Assembly: GCA_026008535.1 (NCBI GenBank) | Contig: BRKX01000010.1 | Coordinates: 1,253,001-1,317,000 of the forward strand | Origin: Perilla frutescens | Lineage: Eukaryota > Streptophyta > Magnoliopsida > Lamiales > Lamiaceae | Length of the DNA stretch: 64,000 nt | Direction: 5' to 3' | Part shown: piece by piece, positions 1 to 11,208 of the stretch | How positions within the stretch are numbered: the first letter of the stretch is position 1 | Layout of the letters: each line of letters begins with the position of its first letter | Position numbers and translations under genes: made by a program | Notes under the pieces: generated by a model | Database searches by the model: none | The model's input: the letters and a program-made list of their open reading frames with translations, nothing else | Told to the model about the DNA's origin: nothing

Positions 1-1437
1 ACAGATTATTCTTTGCTAGTAAATAATTAATTAAGATGCATGGGCTATATTCAAAAGTCTTTCAAGTCAAGGGTCAAGTACGGCAATAGTAAGTTTGGAG
101 TTAATGGAGTCTGGTAACTGGTTTCAGTCACCATCTGTCGGCCGGTAGGCTGATTATTCCAAGTTTGATTAATACATCAATAAAAATAAATTAAAAGACC
201 AAAGATTGTCGATTGAAATCATCTAATTCACTTTCTCTCTCCTACATGGTGTCCCTTTAGAAATTTTATTAGTTTTTCTTTAATTTCAATTAATTTCTTT
301 TGACTTAATTTAATTGTACGATTATTATTTAAGGTTAATTCCACACAATTATAGTTTATAATTATTTTTTTAGTATTTAATTTGTATTTTTAGTTAATAT
401 ATAATTGATTTTTACGTTTGACAATTTCAAGATTAGGGTATATAATTTTTTTAGAATTTAAATTATTTGCGATAAATGTTAATTAATATTGGTTATACTA
501 ATAAATTTTATTTTTATAATAAATATTCTTAAAATATTAAATTTGATAGTGATACAAAATAAATGAGATAGAGAAATTGGACTAAAGGATTTCATCGGTG
601 AAAAAAAGAGTAGCGTAGCAAATTAGGGTGTATAATTTCTTAAAGTTTCAATTCTTAGTAATAAATGTTGATGATGATTGGTTATATTATAATAATTTTT
701 TTTATTTTTATAATAATCATTATTGTAATAATGAATTTGATAGTGAGGTATAAGAGTGGGCTAGATGATCTATTTTCCTTCTTTCTAGATAACCAACCTA
801 AACACATCCCATATCAAAGAATTGTATAGAGTAACGAACTTCATATAAATATTGTCGAATAAATTACAATTAATATTTTCATCAAAAAAAAAAGTAACAA
901 TGAATATTTTCATCTGCACGGGTTAAACGATAATTACAACAATAACACTTGTGAGTAAGAAAAAATAAAATAAGTTTTTAAAATGTTAAGGTAAAAAAAA
1001 AAAATTGACCCTATTTTCCTTCAATTCTTTCTAGATAACCAACATAAACACATCTCATATCAAAGAATATTAGAGTAACGAACTTCATATATATACTGTC
1101 GAGTAAATCACAATGAATATTTTCATCAAAAAAAATAAAATAACAATGAATATTTTCATCTGCACGGGTTCAACTATAATTACAAGAATAAAGCTATTAA
1201 TAAAAGATCTCTACATATATACACCTCCTATGATCAACTGTTAAAGTCAAGAAATTTGGTATGATTTTCATTTAAATGGCAAGTATTAATTCTCAATTCA
1301 TAATTCAACAGACCAAAGCCCTTATACATTGTCTCAAGCAACAACTGCCTGGCAAAACTGATGCTTCAAACTAAGCTCAACAACATTACAAAGTTAGATG
1401 ATAAAATTCATTATTCATTACTAATACAAGATCAGAG
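1..1437. other. AT-rich intergenic DNA downstream of WAKL-1
   Basis: No coding sequence is supported. The region contains a diverged duplication: about 772-955 and 1012-1193 share the same order of motifs (TTCTTTCTAGATAACCAAC, then GAGTAACGAACTTCATAT, then CATCTGCACGGGTT). A looser pair of related stretches starts near 430 and 620. The 3' untranslated region of the minus-strand kinase gene presumably lies in the last few hundred bases. Confidence 0.6.
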
Positions 1438-3627
1438 CTAATCAAGCAATGGATTTTCAGCATTTTGTGAGTATTGGGAGATGGTATCAGTGAGCATGCT
1501 TCCTGAGATGGAAGAGAATCCATCAGACTCATCAATCTCAACAACATTCCACTCTTCTCTCTCATAATCTTGATTTTGCACAAAACATGTTCCTTCTTCC
1601 ACCATCTGTATGCTTTCCAACTCCACCACGACTTCCTTCATTGTTGGCCTTCTCTTACCTTTCACATGCACACATCTTCTAGCAAGTTTTGCTATGGCCA
1701 TAATTTCTTCTTGCTTGCTTTCTTTGATTACCCTTGGATCAAGAATATCGAATAATTGATTTTCCTCCATACATTGCAGGAAGTGTGAGGCCAAACCTCT
1801 TCCCTCTGCAGCCCTAATTGCTGACACTGCTTTCTCTCCGGTCAAAAGCTCTACCATAACCACACCAAAACTGTAGACGTCGCTCTTTTCTGTGAACCGA
1901 CTCGACTCGAAATATTCAGGATCCAAATAGCCAAAGGTTCCCATCACTTGTGTGGTCAGGTGAGTTTGATCAACATCAACTGTTCTACATGTCCCGAAAT
2001 CTGAAACTTTGGCACGATACTTCTCGTCTAAAAGTATGTTTGTTGACTTGATGTCCCGATGATAGATAGGTGCAGATGTAGCAGAGTGTAAATAAGCTAG
2101 TGCTCCTGCTATATCTCTGGCAATTCTCACTCGCAATTCCCATGATAACGGGAATTCCTCACCGGGATCATGGAGGTGTTGGTGAAGCGTTCCATTTGGG
2201 ACATACTCGTAGACAAGAAGAGGGACTTTAGTCTCCACACAACATCCCAACAGTTTAACCACATTCCTATGGTTTATCTGTGAGAGAATGACAACCTCAT
2301 TAATCAAGCCTAGAAGATCACTTTCGTCTACCTTCTTCGACTTTTTAACCGCTACAATCCTTCCATTCGTCAACATTCCTTTGTAGACAGTACCTTGGCC
2401 ACCACGACCAACTATCCGATTCTCATTATAATGATCAGTAGCTATTGCCAACTCCTTCGAACTGAACAATCTCGTTTTCTCTAGGCCATTATCAATCGAA
2501 GACAACTGCTGTTCCAACAATAAGGCTAAACACTTGCGTTTGTGTTTATCCTTGATTCTTTTCACTGCAGTTTTGGTTAAAAACCATACCCCAATTAGCA
2601 AAACCAACCCTCCAAGTGCACTGCCAGTGCTGATGAATGCTATTTTGACTGCTGATCTCTTTCGACAAGTGAAGCCGCCTACTGTATTGATGCAAGTCCC
2701 ATTACCAGCGCAGTTATTCAAAGTTGAATTGCTACATTCATCTATATCAATGCATCCTTCTCCACCTAGATATGGATTACCTTCAAACCCGTCTCTGCAA
2801 TAGCAATGCTTGGTCGATGATGCATAATCGCTTCCCGTAGGATCTAGATGTGGGGAGTAGTAAGTATCAAAGTTTTCATCAATACTTCTGCAAACAATGT
2901 TATGATACAAGTCTTCATAGGAAACATAGTCCCAATCAAGTACCAGCTGTCCAAATCTAAATCCCGGATCATATGGATTCGACATATTATGCATAAGGCC
3001 ACTGTACAGTGTGTAAGCATTCGGTATCCAGTTCTTATCAACTGGGAATGCATACCCACAAAAGCTTTCATTACTTGCTTTGATGCTTCGATAAGTATAC
3101 TGCAGCTCTAGTTGTCGCGGTGGAATTTTTGTCTGACAGCAGTTAATACCACTGCAGCTGGTTTCTGTGGAGTTAGCATCACAAATAGCCATACACCCTC
3201 CAACTGTCTTCATTGTTTCGGAACGCAACCACACAGAAGACTCGCAGCCTAATACAACCAATGAATTGTAGTATGCTGACATGGAGAATGGTGTGCCTGC
3301 AAGTGAAATGGGCTGAAGCACCGTTCTCTGCTCATCCGAGCAATTCAAAGGCGAAATGGGGAGCTTTACTATAAATGCACCAAAGGGAGAAATCTTTACT
3401 ATTTCCATTTTGATGCTTCTCAAGATTGGTGTTGTGGAATTTTCACAGATGATTGTGAAGGAGGAATTTGCACTGCATTTGGAACCAATCCCGAAAGGAT
3501 ATGGAACGGTGACATTTCCACATTTTTCCGGGCAACCGGGCTTCGACAAAGGTATTGCAAGACTCAAAGTTGTGGTGAGGCATAGCCAGAGAAAGACACA
3601 TAGTATAATAAAGGCTAATCTCATCAT
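1438..3627 (-). CDS. Wall-associated receptor kinase-like protein (WAKL-1), intact
   Basis: This is a single-pass plasma-membrane receptor kinase expected to bind pectin or wall fragments outside and signal through a cytoplasmic Ser/Thr kinase. The open frame runs back to an ATG at 3675 (745 residues). I prefer the ATG at 3627 (residue 17 of that frame) because the signal peptide (MRLAFIILCVFLWLCL) begins there. Numbered from 3675: signal peptide about 17-40; cysteine-rich GUB_WAK domain from about 48 (CPEKCGNVTVPYPFGIG); EGF-like region about 291-337 (DIDECSN onward); transmembrane helix about 344-367; kinase about 421-690 with GRGGQG (423-428), Lys444, HRDIK (539-543), DFG (559-561) and a DPEY motif. 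All catalytic motifs are present. The frame reads through without introns, although many WAK genes have them. The EGF region is short compared with two-EGF WAKs. The stop is TAG at 1438-1440. It is a paralogue of the gene at 45144. Confidence 0.93.
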   Translation of the reverse strand: MMRLAFIILCVFLWLCLTTTLSLAIPLSKPGCPEKCGNVTVPYPFGIGSKCSANSSFTIICENSTTPILRSIKMEIVKISPFGAFIVKLPISPLNCSDEQRTVLQPISLAGTPFSMSAYYNSLVVLGCESSVWLRSETMKTVGGCMAICDANSTETSCSGINCCQTKIPPRQLELQYTYRSIKASNESFCGYAFPVDKNWIPNAYTLYSGLMHNMSNPYDPGFRFGQLVLDWDYVSYEDLYHNIVCRSIDENFDTYYSPHLDPTGSDYASSTKHCYCRDGFEGNPYLGGEGCIDIDECSNSTLNNCAGNGTCINTVGGFTCRKRSAVKIAFISTGSALGGLVLLIGVWFLTKTAVKRIKDKHKRKCLALLLEQQLSSIDNGLEKTRLFSSKELAIATDHYNENRIVGRGGQGTVYKGMLTNGRIVAVKKSKKVDESDLLGLINEVVILSQINHRNVVKLLGCCVETKVPLLVYEYVPNGTLHQHLHDPGEEFPLSWELRVRIARDIAGALAYLHSATSAPIYHRDIKSTNILLDEKYRAKVSDFGTCRTVDVDQTHLTTQVMGTFGYLDPEYFESSRFTEKSDVYSFGVVMVELLTGEKAVSAIRAAEGRGLASHFLQCMEENQLFDILDPRVIKESKQEEIMAIAKLARRCVHVKGKRRPTMKEVVVELESIQMVEEGTCFVQNQDYEREEWNVVEIDESDGFSSISGSMLTDTISQYSQNAENPLLD

Positions 3628-3797
3628 GTATATTCTTTGTTTTTGTGTAGAGTAATTACGCCTGCAAAATTTCAATAAATTATATTGGCTATGAATGTTG
3701 ATCGAACAAATTGAAATGGACTGTTTATGTGGGTGGAACTTCGAACAATTTTAATAGACGTATAATTGAGCCTAAAAGTTATTAGGTTATAAATTAT

Positions 3798-4863
3798 ACC
3801 GCCTATGGATATTGATCGAACAAATTGAAACTATGATCAGATAGCGCATCTTAACATCCAACATTGAATCGATGTCTGTATTTAAAATTTAAACCATACA
3901 TACAAAGCCTAGGCACAAACATTTCTACTTAATCTATCAAGATTTAATTAAAATTTAAACCATACATACAAAGCCTAGGCACAAACATTTCTACTTAATC
4001 TATCAAGATTTAATTAAAATTTAAATCACACATACAAACCCTAGGCACAAACATTTCTCTATCCGATTACTCCGCTGTTCAACCCTCAATCGACAAATAG
4101 CTAGAGAGTACTATTAATTAGAAGCCGAAGACTTACCCATATTACATTATATTATTTTTGGAATATATAAAAAATTTGAAATAGTTAAGAGTATGTTTTT
4201 GTATTTTTTTTTTCCCTCTTAAATTCTATGACATAAAATGCCTGGAAAAAACAGGCGTTCAAGTAGAAATGATCTAGTTTTATGCTAAGGTAAAATCCTT
4301 AAGTATAGGATCAAGTTTCCACTGCATTTTTTGCAATATTTAGATGATATATCTATCTATCAAACATCACGTAAATTAAATATAACGTGATTAGACCATA
4401 TATATGTATATATATCTATCAAATTTAGAGACATACCTTTTTTTTGTAGTTGTACAATCGAGAAACGAAGTAGGGCTTAAGAGACCTTCTCCTTATACCT
4501 GCCGAATAACTGATTTAGTTTGAGTTTAAATTCTGATATGAGAACGAATTTATGAGATTTCATTCTTCGATTTCAAGTTAACCACTGCATACAAAATCAT
4601 AGCAGATGATTAATGTGAATATATATAATGAATGGTTGAGATGGAACAGCTTTGCGATGAGATATTGTGTTGTAATTGCCGTGTTAAATTTAAATACTTA
4701 AATTGTCTTCGTTGACTGCATAAATGCCAAAAAGACTTGGAAAATAATTGCAGAAAAGAGACGCAACAATCCATTCAAAGAAACTGTTTCGAAAAGACTG
4801 CTCGAATTTGCAGGAAAATTCCATTAAATTGCTTCAATTTCACACTTTCAAATTTCGTAAGCT
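3798..4863. repeat. WAKL-1 upstream segment, duplicated at 15680-16664
   Basis: About 1 kb upstream of WAKL-1 is near-identical over most of its length to 15680-16664. Both begin with a CCGCCTATGGATATTGATCG motif and end in the TTTGCAGGAAA.. / CACTTTCAAATTTCGT stretch. It probably includes the WAKL-1 promoter. The two copies differ in 66-bp unit number and in (TA)n length. The copy at 15.7 kb has no kinase gene beside it. Confidence 0.85.
3884..4064. repeat. 66-bp minisatellite, about 2.7 units
   Basis: The motif CATACATACAAAGCC recurs at 3895, 3961 and, in variant form, 4027, giving an exact 66-bp period. Each unit contains GCCTAGGCACAAACATTTCT and most of ATCTATCAAGATTTAATTA. The paralogous segment at 15.8 kb has one unit fewer, so the copy number changed after the duplication. 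Confidence 0.85.
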
Positions 4864-4867
4864 CTTA

Positions 4868-5224
4868 GAGCATCTCCAGTGTGTACCATAGTTTTAGTAC
4901 ATAATTCCGCTACGTCATCGCCACATTAAAAATTATATACCTACTTTTAAAATACACATTCCCTTCAAATCACCCACTATAACATATGGTACATACATAA
5001 TTTTTTGGGGTCCCACCACTATATCACTCATTTAATAAAATATATATTAGACAAATGGGATAGACGGGCCCCACATTTGACCAAACAAGATGAAATCTTG
5101 GTACATATATTAGAAATGGTATTTAGTTTTGTACCAATTTTTTAAAGCTTCACTATAGTATGTACCAATTCCTGATACATACAACTCTTTTCTACCTAAA
5201 AAAAACCATCTATTGTGGATGCTC
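4868..5224. mobile_element. Tourist-like (PIF/Harbinger) MITE
   Basis: A 357-bp non-coding element. Terminal inverted repeats start GAGCATC on both ends (left GAGCATCTCCAGTG; right end, read inward, GAGCATCCACAATAG). It is flanked by TTA on both sides (4865-4867 and 5225-5227). A 3-bp TTA/TAA target duplication is characteristic of PIF/Harbinger MITEs. The interior repeats variants of GTACCA(A)T and has no open frame. Confidence 0.75.
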
Positions 5225-5227
5225 TTA

Positions 5228-6561
5228 GCAATGCATGTGGTGGACGTACAAGATCATTGCCAACACAACACAACTATATATGATAAGTCAACAAGGAAAA
5301 GAGTAATTGTGTAGTCACACGTATAGAGGTTATAGAGATCTTTATTGGTTGTATATAAATTACTTCCAAAATAATTAAATGCATAAAAAGAATGTAAATG
5401 GAGTAAGTTTCTAGAATATTAAATGTAAGTATTTTTTTTGGGAGGGGGAGGCTGGGTCGAATTGAATAGGGGTGTGCCAAGTGTGCTATGGCGGAGGGTC
5501 CAAAAATTTAGAGGCTAAAAAAAGAAATAATGTATTTTTTTAATAAATAAAAATATTAACAATAATACTAGGCAGCCAGATTCTGGGAGCCAGAATCTGA
5601 TTTTTTAATAATTAATAAAATTGTATTATTAATAGATTAATTATGTTAATTATTAAATGTGAATTTTTTTCGTTTTGGGAAAATATTGTCCCAAATAATA
5701 TTGCTAATTTTTTGGGAAATATTTGATCGGTAATATTCATTAGAAGCGGATTTGTTTTTGAGCAGACATTAGAAGCAGATTTTTTTTAGCAGACATTAGA
5801 AGCATAAATTAATTGGAGGATTAGCCTTAATTATTATGAAGGGCATCATGTAAATTTATTGAATAATTAGTGTTTTATTAATTAAATTAATTAATTATTA
5901 AAAATAATAAAAGATTATGGCTAGCCAGAATCTGGTTGAAAATCACTATCAAATATTAAATATCTCATTCATATCTCTGTCTTCCACATTAAGTGGAGGT
6001 TTTATTGGAATGTTAACAAAATAAATAAAGTAGTTTGATTTTTTTTTCTTTTTTGTCAAAAGGGTAAATTGCATTTTAATGCCTACATTTTGTGTTCTTT
6101 TTCAAAATTAACGAAACAGTGCCTACTTTTTTTAAAAATTGTAACACCTTAATTTTATAAACCTATAATGCTATTTATTTTATAAAAACTAACATATAAA
6201 ATAATGCATGAAAGAGAATTTAAAACATTTCTCAAATATGGAATAAAATTAATACTAGAAAATCATAGTAATATATAAATAAACTTCTATTTAATAAACT
6301 TACATAATATATAATTCATATAAAATAGTGCGGAAGCGTTTTTAATAAGTTCAAAAATCTAAGCATATTTAAAATTAAAATCACATAGTCCAACTGAAAT
6401 ATCAACTTAAGTTTAGTAGCTTAAATATTTAAATAAAACTTAATTATCATCCATCTCCTCACTATCATCACCGAACTCCTCAATCTGAAATGTTATAATA
6501 AGCGGATGAGTATAACGAATACACTCAGTGGAGAATACGCATTATCCAAAACATATTAAAA
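5228..6561. other. Gene-free AT-rich DNA with a weak inverted repeat
   Basis: No coding sequence is supported. A possible decayed foldback element spans about 5570-5946: CAGCCAGATTCTGG at the left and AGCCAGAATCTGG at the right, with AT-rich arms. The target duplication is unclear and the central motif is partly self-palindromic, so this is tentative. Confidence 0.35.
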
Positions 6562-8826
6562 AGAACCAAAATCAACATCGATATATGGAACCAAAATGGG
6601 AGAGTAGCGTGTCCTATGGGACCAAAAGTAAATTTTCTCGAACATTCTGATTGGAGCAACTGCAGGTTGTTCTTTTGTTGATGCTTCAGGTTGTAAAATA
6701 TTAAACGCTAAATGTATCATGCTTATATGTAAATTAAGTTAAAATACACAACAATATTTGTATTAATTCATCACTCAAAAAGAATTAATTCCATGCTAAT
6801 AAGTTAATAACAGATTGTTAATATGTCACGTATCATATGCTAATAATTAAGATTTATGTAATAGAGAAGTCATGAATTTCAATCAATTAGGCACCAACAC
6901 GATACAAAAATAAAACAAAATTTTAATGTTAATGTGTTAATTTAATTGCTAACATGAATATAATGAGTTGCTAATATGATTGTTAAAATGTATAATTCTG
7001 TTGAATTATAAATAGCAAATATATTTACAAAATAACGCTATTAAGCCATACGAGACATGCTAATTAGAAATACCCCACAATTAAATTATATATGAGTACG
7101 TATGAAACAAATAATTTATGCTAATATGCTAACAACATATTTTAATATGTGATGCATCATATGCTAACATGAGTTACACACCATAGGCATCGTGAATTTT
7201 TACCAGACAAGTACCAACATCAAAATCAAAACCAAGCTGATAAGAAAACCTTTTATTATTTTGTTATGATCCGTATTCTAACATGAATATTCAAGTATTA
7301 GCATTCTAACATGAATATTCAAGTTTGCTAATACGATTTAAAAAATGTATCATTTCCTTTGTATCAATTACTCAACTCAATTTTGCCAGATAGTATAATA
7401 TCTTCCCTTTTATGACATTGTATCAATTACTCAACTCAACTTTGCAGGTTTAGGACTTGGCCCTTTTCATCTTTTGTGGTATGAAATGGGAGCCATTTCT
7501 TAATTTTAGCAAACCCAATTTCAGATATGGTCACTAAAAAAATTGTCTATTTCAAAATTTCAGTAATTTTTGTTTCTAAATGCCCTTGAAAAAAAAAAAT
7601 TGCCTCTTGCATGACGGGGTCATCATCCAACTTTTGTTTTGATTTCTGAAGCAACTGTTGCTTCTTATTCTTGAGGGCTAAAGTAATAAACAATTGCTTT
7701 TGGAGTAGAAATTTTAATTTCGAACATATGAATTAGTTTTTCGAAATATAATGGATTGTGCTTTTAATCATTAGTTGAGGGACTATGATTATGTGTGTGG
7801 GTGTTGGTTATTTTTCTATCTTTGAATCTCTTAATTTGGAAAAAAAATGGAGAAGACACTAATGATATTGTTGAATAATAATTGCAGTGCCATTGAAAAT
7901 TAGTTTTAATGATCTTTTCAAATTGGAGACAGATAATAAAACTAATGAAATCAATGTTCGTGGAAGTGAAACAGCAAATGTTCGATGTTATATATCATGG
8001 AAAGGTGGTCATACGGCATACCATAAAAATTCAAAGTTATTGCTCGATTCTTATAATGGTGTTGTAGTAAAAACAATTATGTATATTAAATAATAAATTA
8101 TATTCTCAATCATTTCAATAAAAAAATATCGTTATTTTTAATTCAATAGTCTAAATAATAATTATATATATATATATACAATAAATTATTAATTGTGTGT
8201 ATACAATTTTTATAATTTTAAAGATTAAAAAGTACGGAATACCATAATTTAGAGATGACATCTAGAGAATGCATAAACCTTACAAATTTTGTATATAAAT
8301 ATGTTTATTTTGATTTGTTTATGAACGGTTCAATTCTATATAGGGATTATATACTATATAAATTTAGATATGTTGATAAATTATAAATTGATAATCCCTC
8401 AATGCGAATTTGTATAAACATAATTATATACATAATTAATAACAAAAAATTTAAATGCGCAATATATAAATTGTATTAATAAATATGTATATAAATGTGA
8501 TAATCATGATAATATTTTACAAAGATTAGTCAAATTTAAATAGTAATATTAACAATAATTATATTAAAAAGATAATATAATATTAAATAGTTGGGGCCTA
8601 GATTCAAGAAAGTGGAGTTAAGTAATAATTGATTTCTAAATCACAATAAAATTTATGACTAATATATATATAAAACACGGCCAAACCAAGTAACATTCAT
8701 TAATTAAAACTACTACATTAATTAATACTACTAGATCGAAGAAAAAAGCGTACAACGGCGACGAAATAACTAAAACAGACATTAAAAAACTAAAACATAA
8801 TTAATTTAGAAGTTAACATAACTAAT
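6562..8826 (+). repeat. Block X, copy A
   Basis: This is one of three copies of a dispersed block. Copy C (53237-55589 continuing at 62641-63640) has the same orientation and copy B (18930-23130) is inverted. Shared landmarks in order: TGGTCCC-rich MITE end (6570-6640), GCAACTGCAGGTTGTTC (about 6657), a single 288-bp-type unit (about 6930-7210), CCAAGCTGATAAGAAAACC (about 7231), a 68-codon frame (7887-8093) and AAAGCGTACAACGGCGACG (about 8746). Copy A starts inside the GGTCCC MITE. It carries about 420 bp (about 8268-8690) that copies B and C lack, so it either gained an insertion or they share a deletion. Confidence 0.8.
7887..8093 (+). other. Unrecognised 68-codon open frame (possible old exon) in block X
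   Basis: The frame is preceded by an acceptor-like TTGCAG|TG and ends TATATTAAATAA. I do not recognise the product. Block X copy C (about 63139-63324) keeps the same frame and stop over most of the length, with about four amino-acid changes and one silent change visible, a ratio that does not suggest purifying selection. Only the last ~60 bases survive in copy B. It may be an exon of a lost or captured gene. There is no evidence that it is expressed. Confidence 0.3.
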
Positions 8827-8992
8827 TAAAAAAGTCCTTGTCCGGAACGGTAGTTTGAAATTTGACAAGAAACTCATCCACTGCCAAATCTCGTGCAGAT
8901 GGCCTTAGAGATGGTTGGGGTGTAGACAACTGAATACAAAGTATTCAAAGCCGCTCGAAAAAATTCTTTTCTTTTTCTTCAGAAGAGCTTTG
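8827..8992 (-). pseudogene. STE20-like kinase gene, C-terminal fragment (in block X copy A)
   Basis: Read on the minus strand, the sequence encodes the end of a protein kinase: a Cys-Leu-His...Arg-Pro-Ser-Ala-Arg-Asp-Leu stretch (kinase subdomain XI) followed by a short tail and a TAG stop. Compared with the same fragment at 63641-63791, one base is missing in the CTACACCCCAACC run, which shifts the frame just before the RPSARDL motif. The rest of the kinase is absent, apart from the pieces at 9039-9517. The stop and 3' flank run into block X, so the block probably includes the 3' end of an ancestral kinase gene. Confidence 0.6.
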
Positions 8993-9038
8993 ATTTTTTT
9001 TGTGATTCCAGGCTGTGGAGGTCCGCCCGCTTAAAGCA

Positions 9039-9471
9039 GATTTTTCGGGAGTTGTCTAGCTTGTCTCATTTGATGAAGTGTCTGGTGAAGGTGATTGCCA
9101 TCGATGAAGGGAGCCCGGAGTACGCGAGTTCCAGTGCTAGAATGCCGATCATCCAAATGTTCGTTTTGAGTTCCTGACCGCACGGCACGATATCGCCGGA
9201 TGTAATTTCGGGGGCTGCGACTCGGATATGCCGGCACGAGCGTTGACGTGAACTCGGATATGCATGATATCATCCACAAGGGTCACGTTCGGCGTTGGAC
9301 GGCAGCCCCCGAAATTACATCCGGCGATATCGTGCCGCACGATGAGGAACTCAAAACGGACATTTGGATGATCGACATTCTAGCACTGGAACTCGCGTAC
9401 TCCGGACTCCCTTTCACTGATGGCAATCACCTTCACCACACACTTGAAGCTAGACAACTCCCGAAAAATCT
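9039..9471. repeat. Inverted duplication of a kinase fragment (hairpin)
   Basis: Left arm 9039-9217 and right arm 9302-9471 are reverse complements over about 170-179 bp (roughly 90% by eye), separated by 84 bp. Shared blocks include GCAGCCCCCGAAATTACATC, TTCTAGCACTGGAACTCGCG and CAACTCCCGAAAAATC. Both arms encode the same kinase segment (APEITSGDIVP ... LALELAYSG), once per strand. The arms are much more GC-rich than the surroundings. A transcript through this region would fold into a long, nearly perfect hairpin. Confidence 0.85.
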
Positions 9472-9517
9472 TTATCATCGTGACGAAGCAAAATCGGCAG
9501 CCGCGGAGCAGCACTAG
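9248..9517 (+). pseudogene. STE20-like kinase fragment, subdomains VIII-IX
   Basis: An open frame of about 89 codons with AAPEITSGDIVP (activation-segment end, APE motif), a DIW motif (subdomain IX Asp-x-Trp) and ILALELAYSG, a pattern of STE20/OSR1-type kinases. It has no ATP-binding or catalytic part, so it is a gene fragment. The right arm of the hairpin lies inside it. The left arm repeats the segment in antisense with frame damage. It is related in type to, but not the same as, the kinase pseudogene at 30.4 kb. Confidence 0.55.
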
Positions 9518-11154
9518 GAGTGCTGGATGAGGACGGCACTTCTTTTTCTGTGATGGAAGCCATTTTTTCTTTAGCAAAAGCAAAGGAGAAAATTTGTAAG
9601 GAGAAAATTTGAGAGATATGACATACAAGCTAGTGTGCATCAATCAATTATATTATCGAATCTTTTAAAACAAACATTAACCTAAGATGGTGACAAATAA
9701 TTAATATGCATGCAGAGTACCACTCAAATAATCTGCACAGATACGATGCGCTTAAGAGTCCAGCAATATACATACAAATGTTTTCTGTTGTGGACAGTAG
9801 AGATAAAGTTGTTTTTGTAATTTTCTGAAATTATTTATATACTGTATAATTTTTTTCGGATAGCAAGAAATATCAAACAAGGAAAGGGAAATAAAAGCAG
9901 AAATTTTTAAAATAAATTCAGTGCTTAATTAGTGACTACTACCATATAGTTCCAAGTTCTGCGTCGTTTCAAGTTCTGTGTGGTTAAACATATACAGGAG
10001 TAGTATTTTTCTACAGTTCATTTAATTGTTTGCAGGCCTAGTAAAACTACAAATATTGAAACGGGCAAAATTCCACTGTCAAAGAGCATTTTCCAACAAC
10101 TTTATTTATATCATCATAATAATAATGAAAATGTTGGTGGTATGCCATGATTTCATGTTATAGTTATAATTTTTTTGTAGGTTAGTTGAACTTTTAATTA
10201 TTAATTATCTATAATTATTATAAAAATCGTCTTGTTTTATAATTTTGAGTTTATCCCTATTATATATTTTAATTTAAGGGTAATAATATAATGTTGATTT
10301 TTCCTATTATTACAACATATCTTTAATATAATTTAATATATTATATTATATTATATTATATTATATTATAACACTAAACTCTTACTGCACGATTCTATTA
10401 AAAATATTTAATAGCATGAATGTTATAAAAAGTGACTTATCTTATAATTTTTAATTTACTTATTACAATCTTATTTTATATTTTATTTAAGAGCACTAAT
10501 GTAATCATCTAATATATTGTTATAATACTATTACAATTCTAACTAATCTATATCTAATTTATGAGATCCAAATAATATAATATTGTAATATCATTAGCAT
10601 TCAAACTAATCTTTATCATCTAATATATCAATCACCAATTTAATTAATTAAAAATACAGGCACAACATCAAAATCTAATCGTTGACTCCATAATCCACAT
10701 CAAAAATTAAAAAGCCCATCAATTCTAATAAAAAAACTTATTATCAATCTAAATGACTATAAAAACTAAACTAATAAATCGGATGAATTGCTAGAAAAAC
10801 AAAATGATAGCCCATCGAGTAATTACACTAAACTAAAGTGGTTAGTTTATTTAATTTTTGTTTTGCTCCCAGGGGTAGAGTTTAAAAGTATGAAATAATT
10901 TTATGCATGTTCACCTATAGGAACAAAAGGACGTGTGTTCCATCCTATTAATCCAAAAGAGAAAAAAGCCAAAAAAAAAGTAACAATTTTTGTATATGTT
11001 GCATTCAGAATTAATCTCGAGACAACAACCCGCCACATACAACTGTCATCTCACTTTCAATTTTTTTTTTCTTTCTGATTGAACACTTTTCAGAAAATTA
11101 AATACAGAGTACTTGGTTATTTGACCAGGCAGCTGGAATTTGCAGCCAAAGTTT

Positions 11155-11158
<4 letters not shown>
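9518..11158. other. Gene-free AT-rich DNA
   Basis: No coding sequence is supported. It contains a (TATAT)n run near 10330-10371 and otherwise unstructured AT-rich DNA. Confidence 0.5.

Positions 11159-11198
<40 letters not shown>
11159..11198. repeat. (TA)20 microsatellite
   Basis: A perfect TA dinucleotide run that forms the left border of the foldback DNA starting at 11199. Confidence 0.95.
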
Positions 11199-11201
<3 letters not shown>

Positions 11202-11208
11202 GAGGGTT

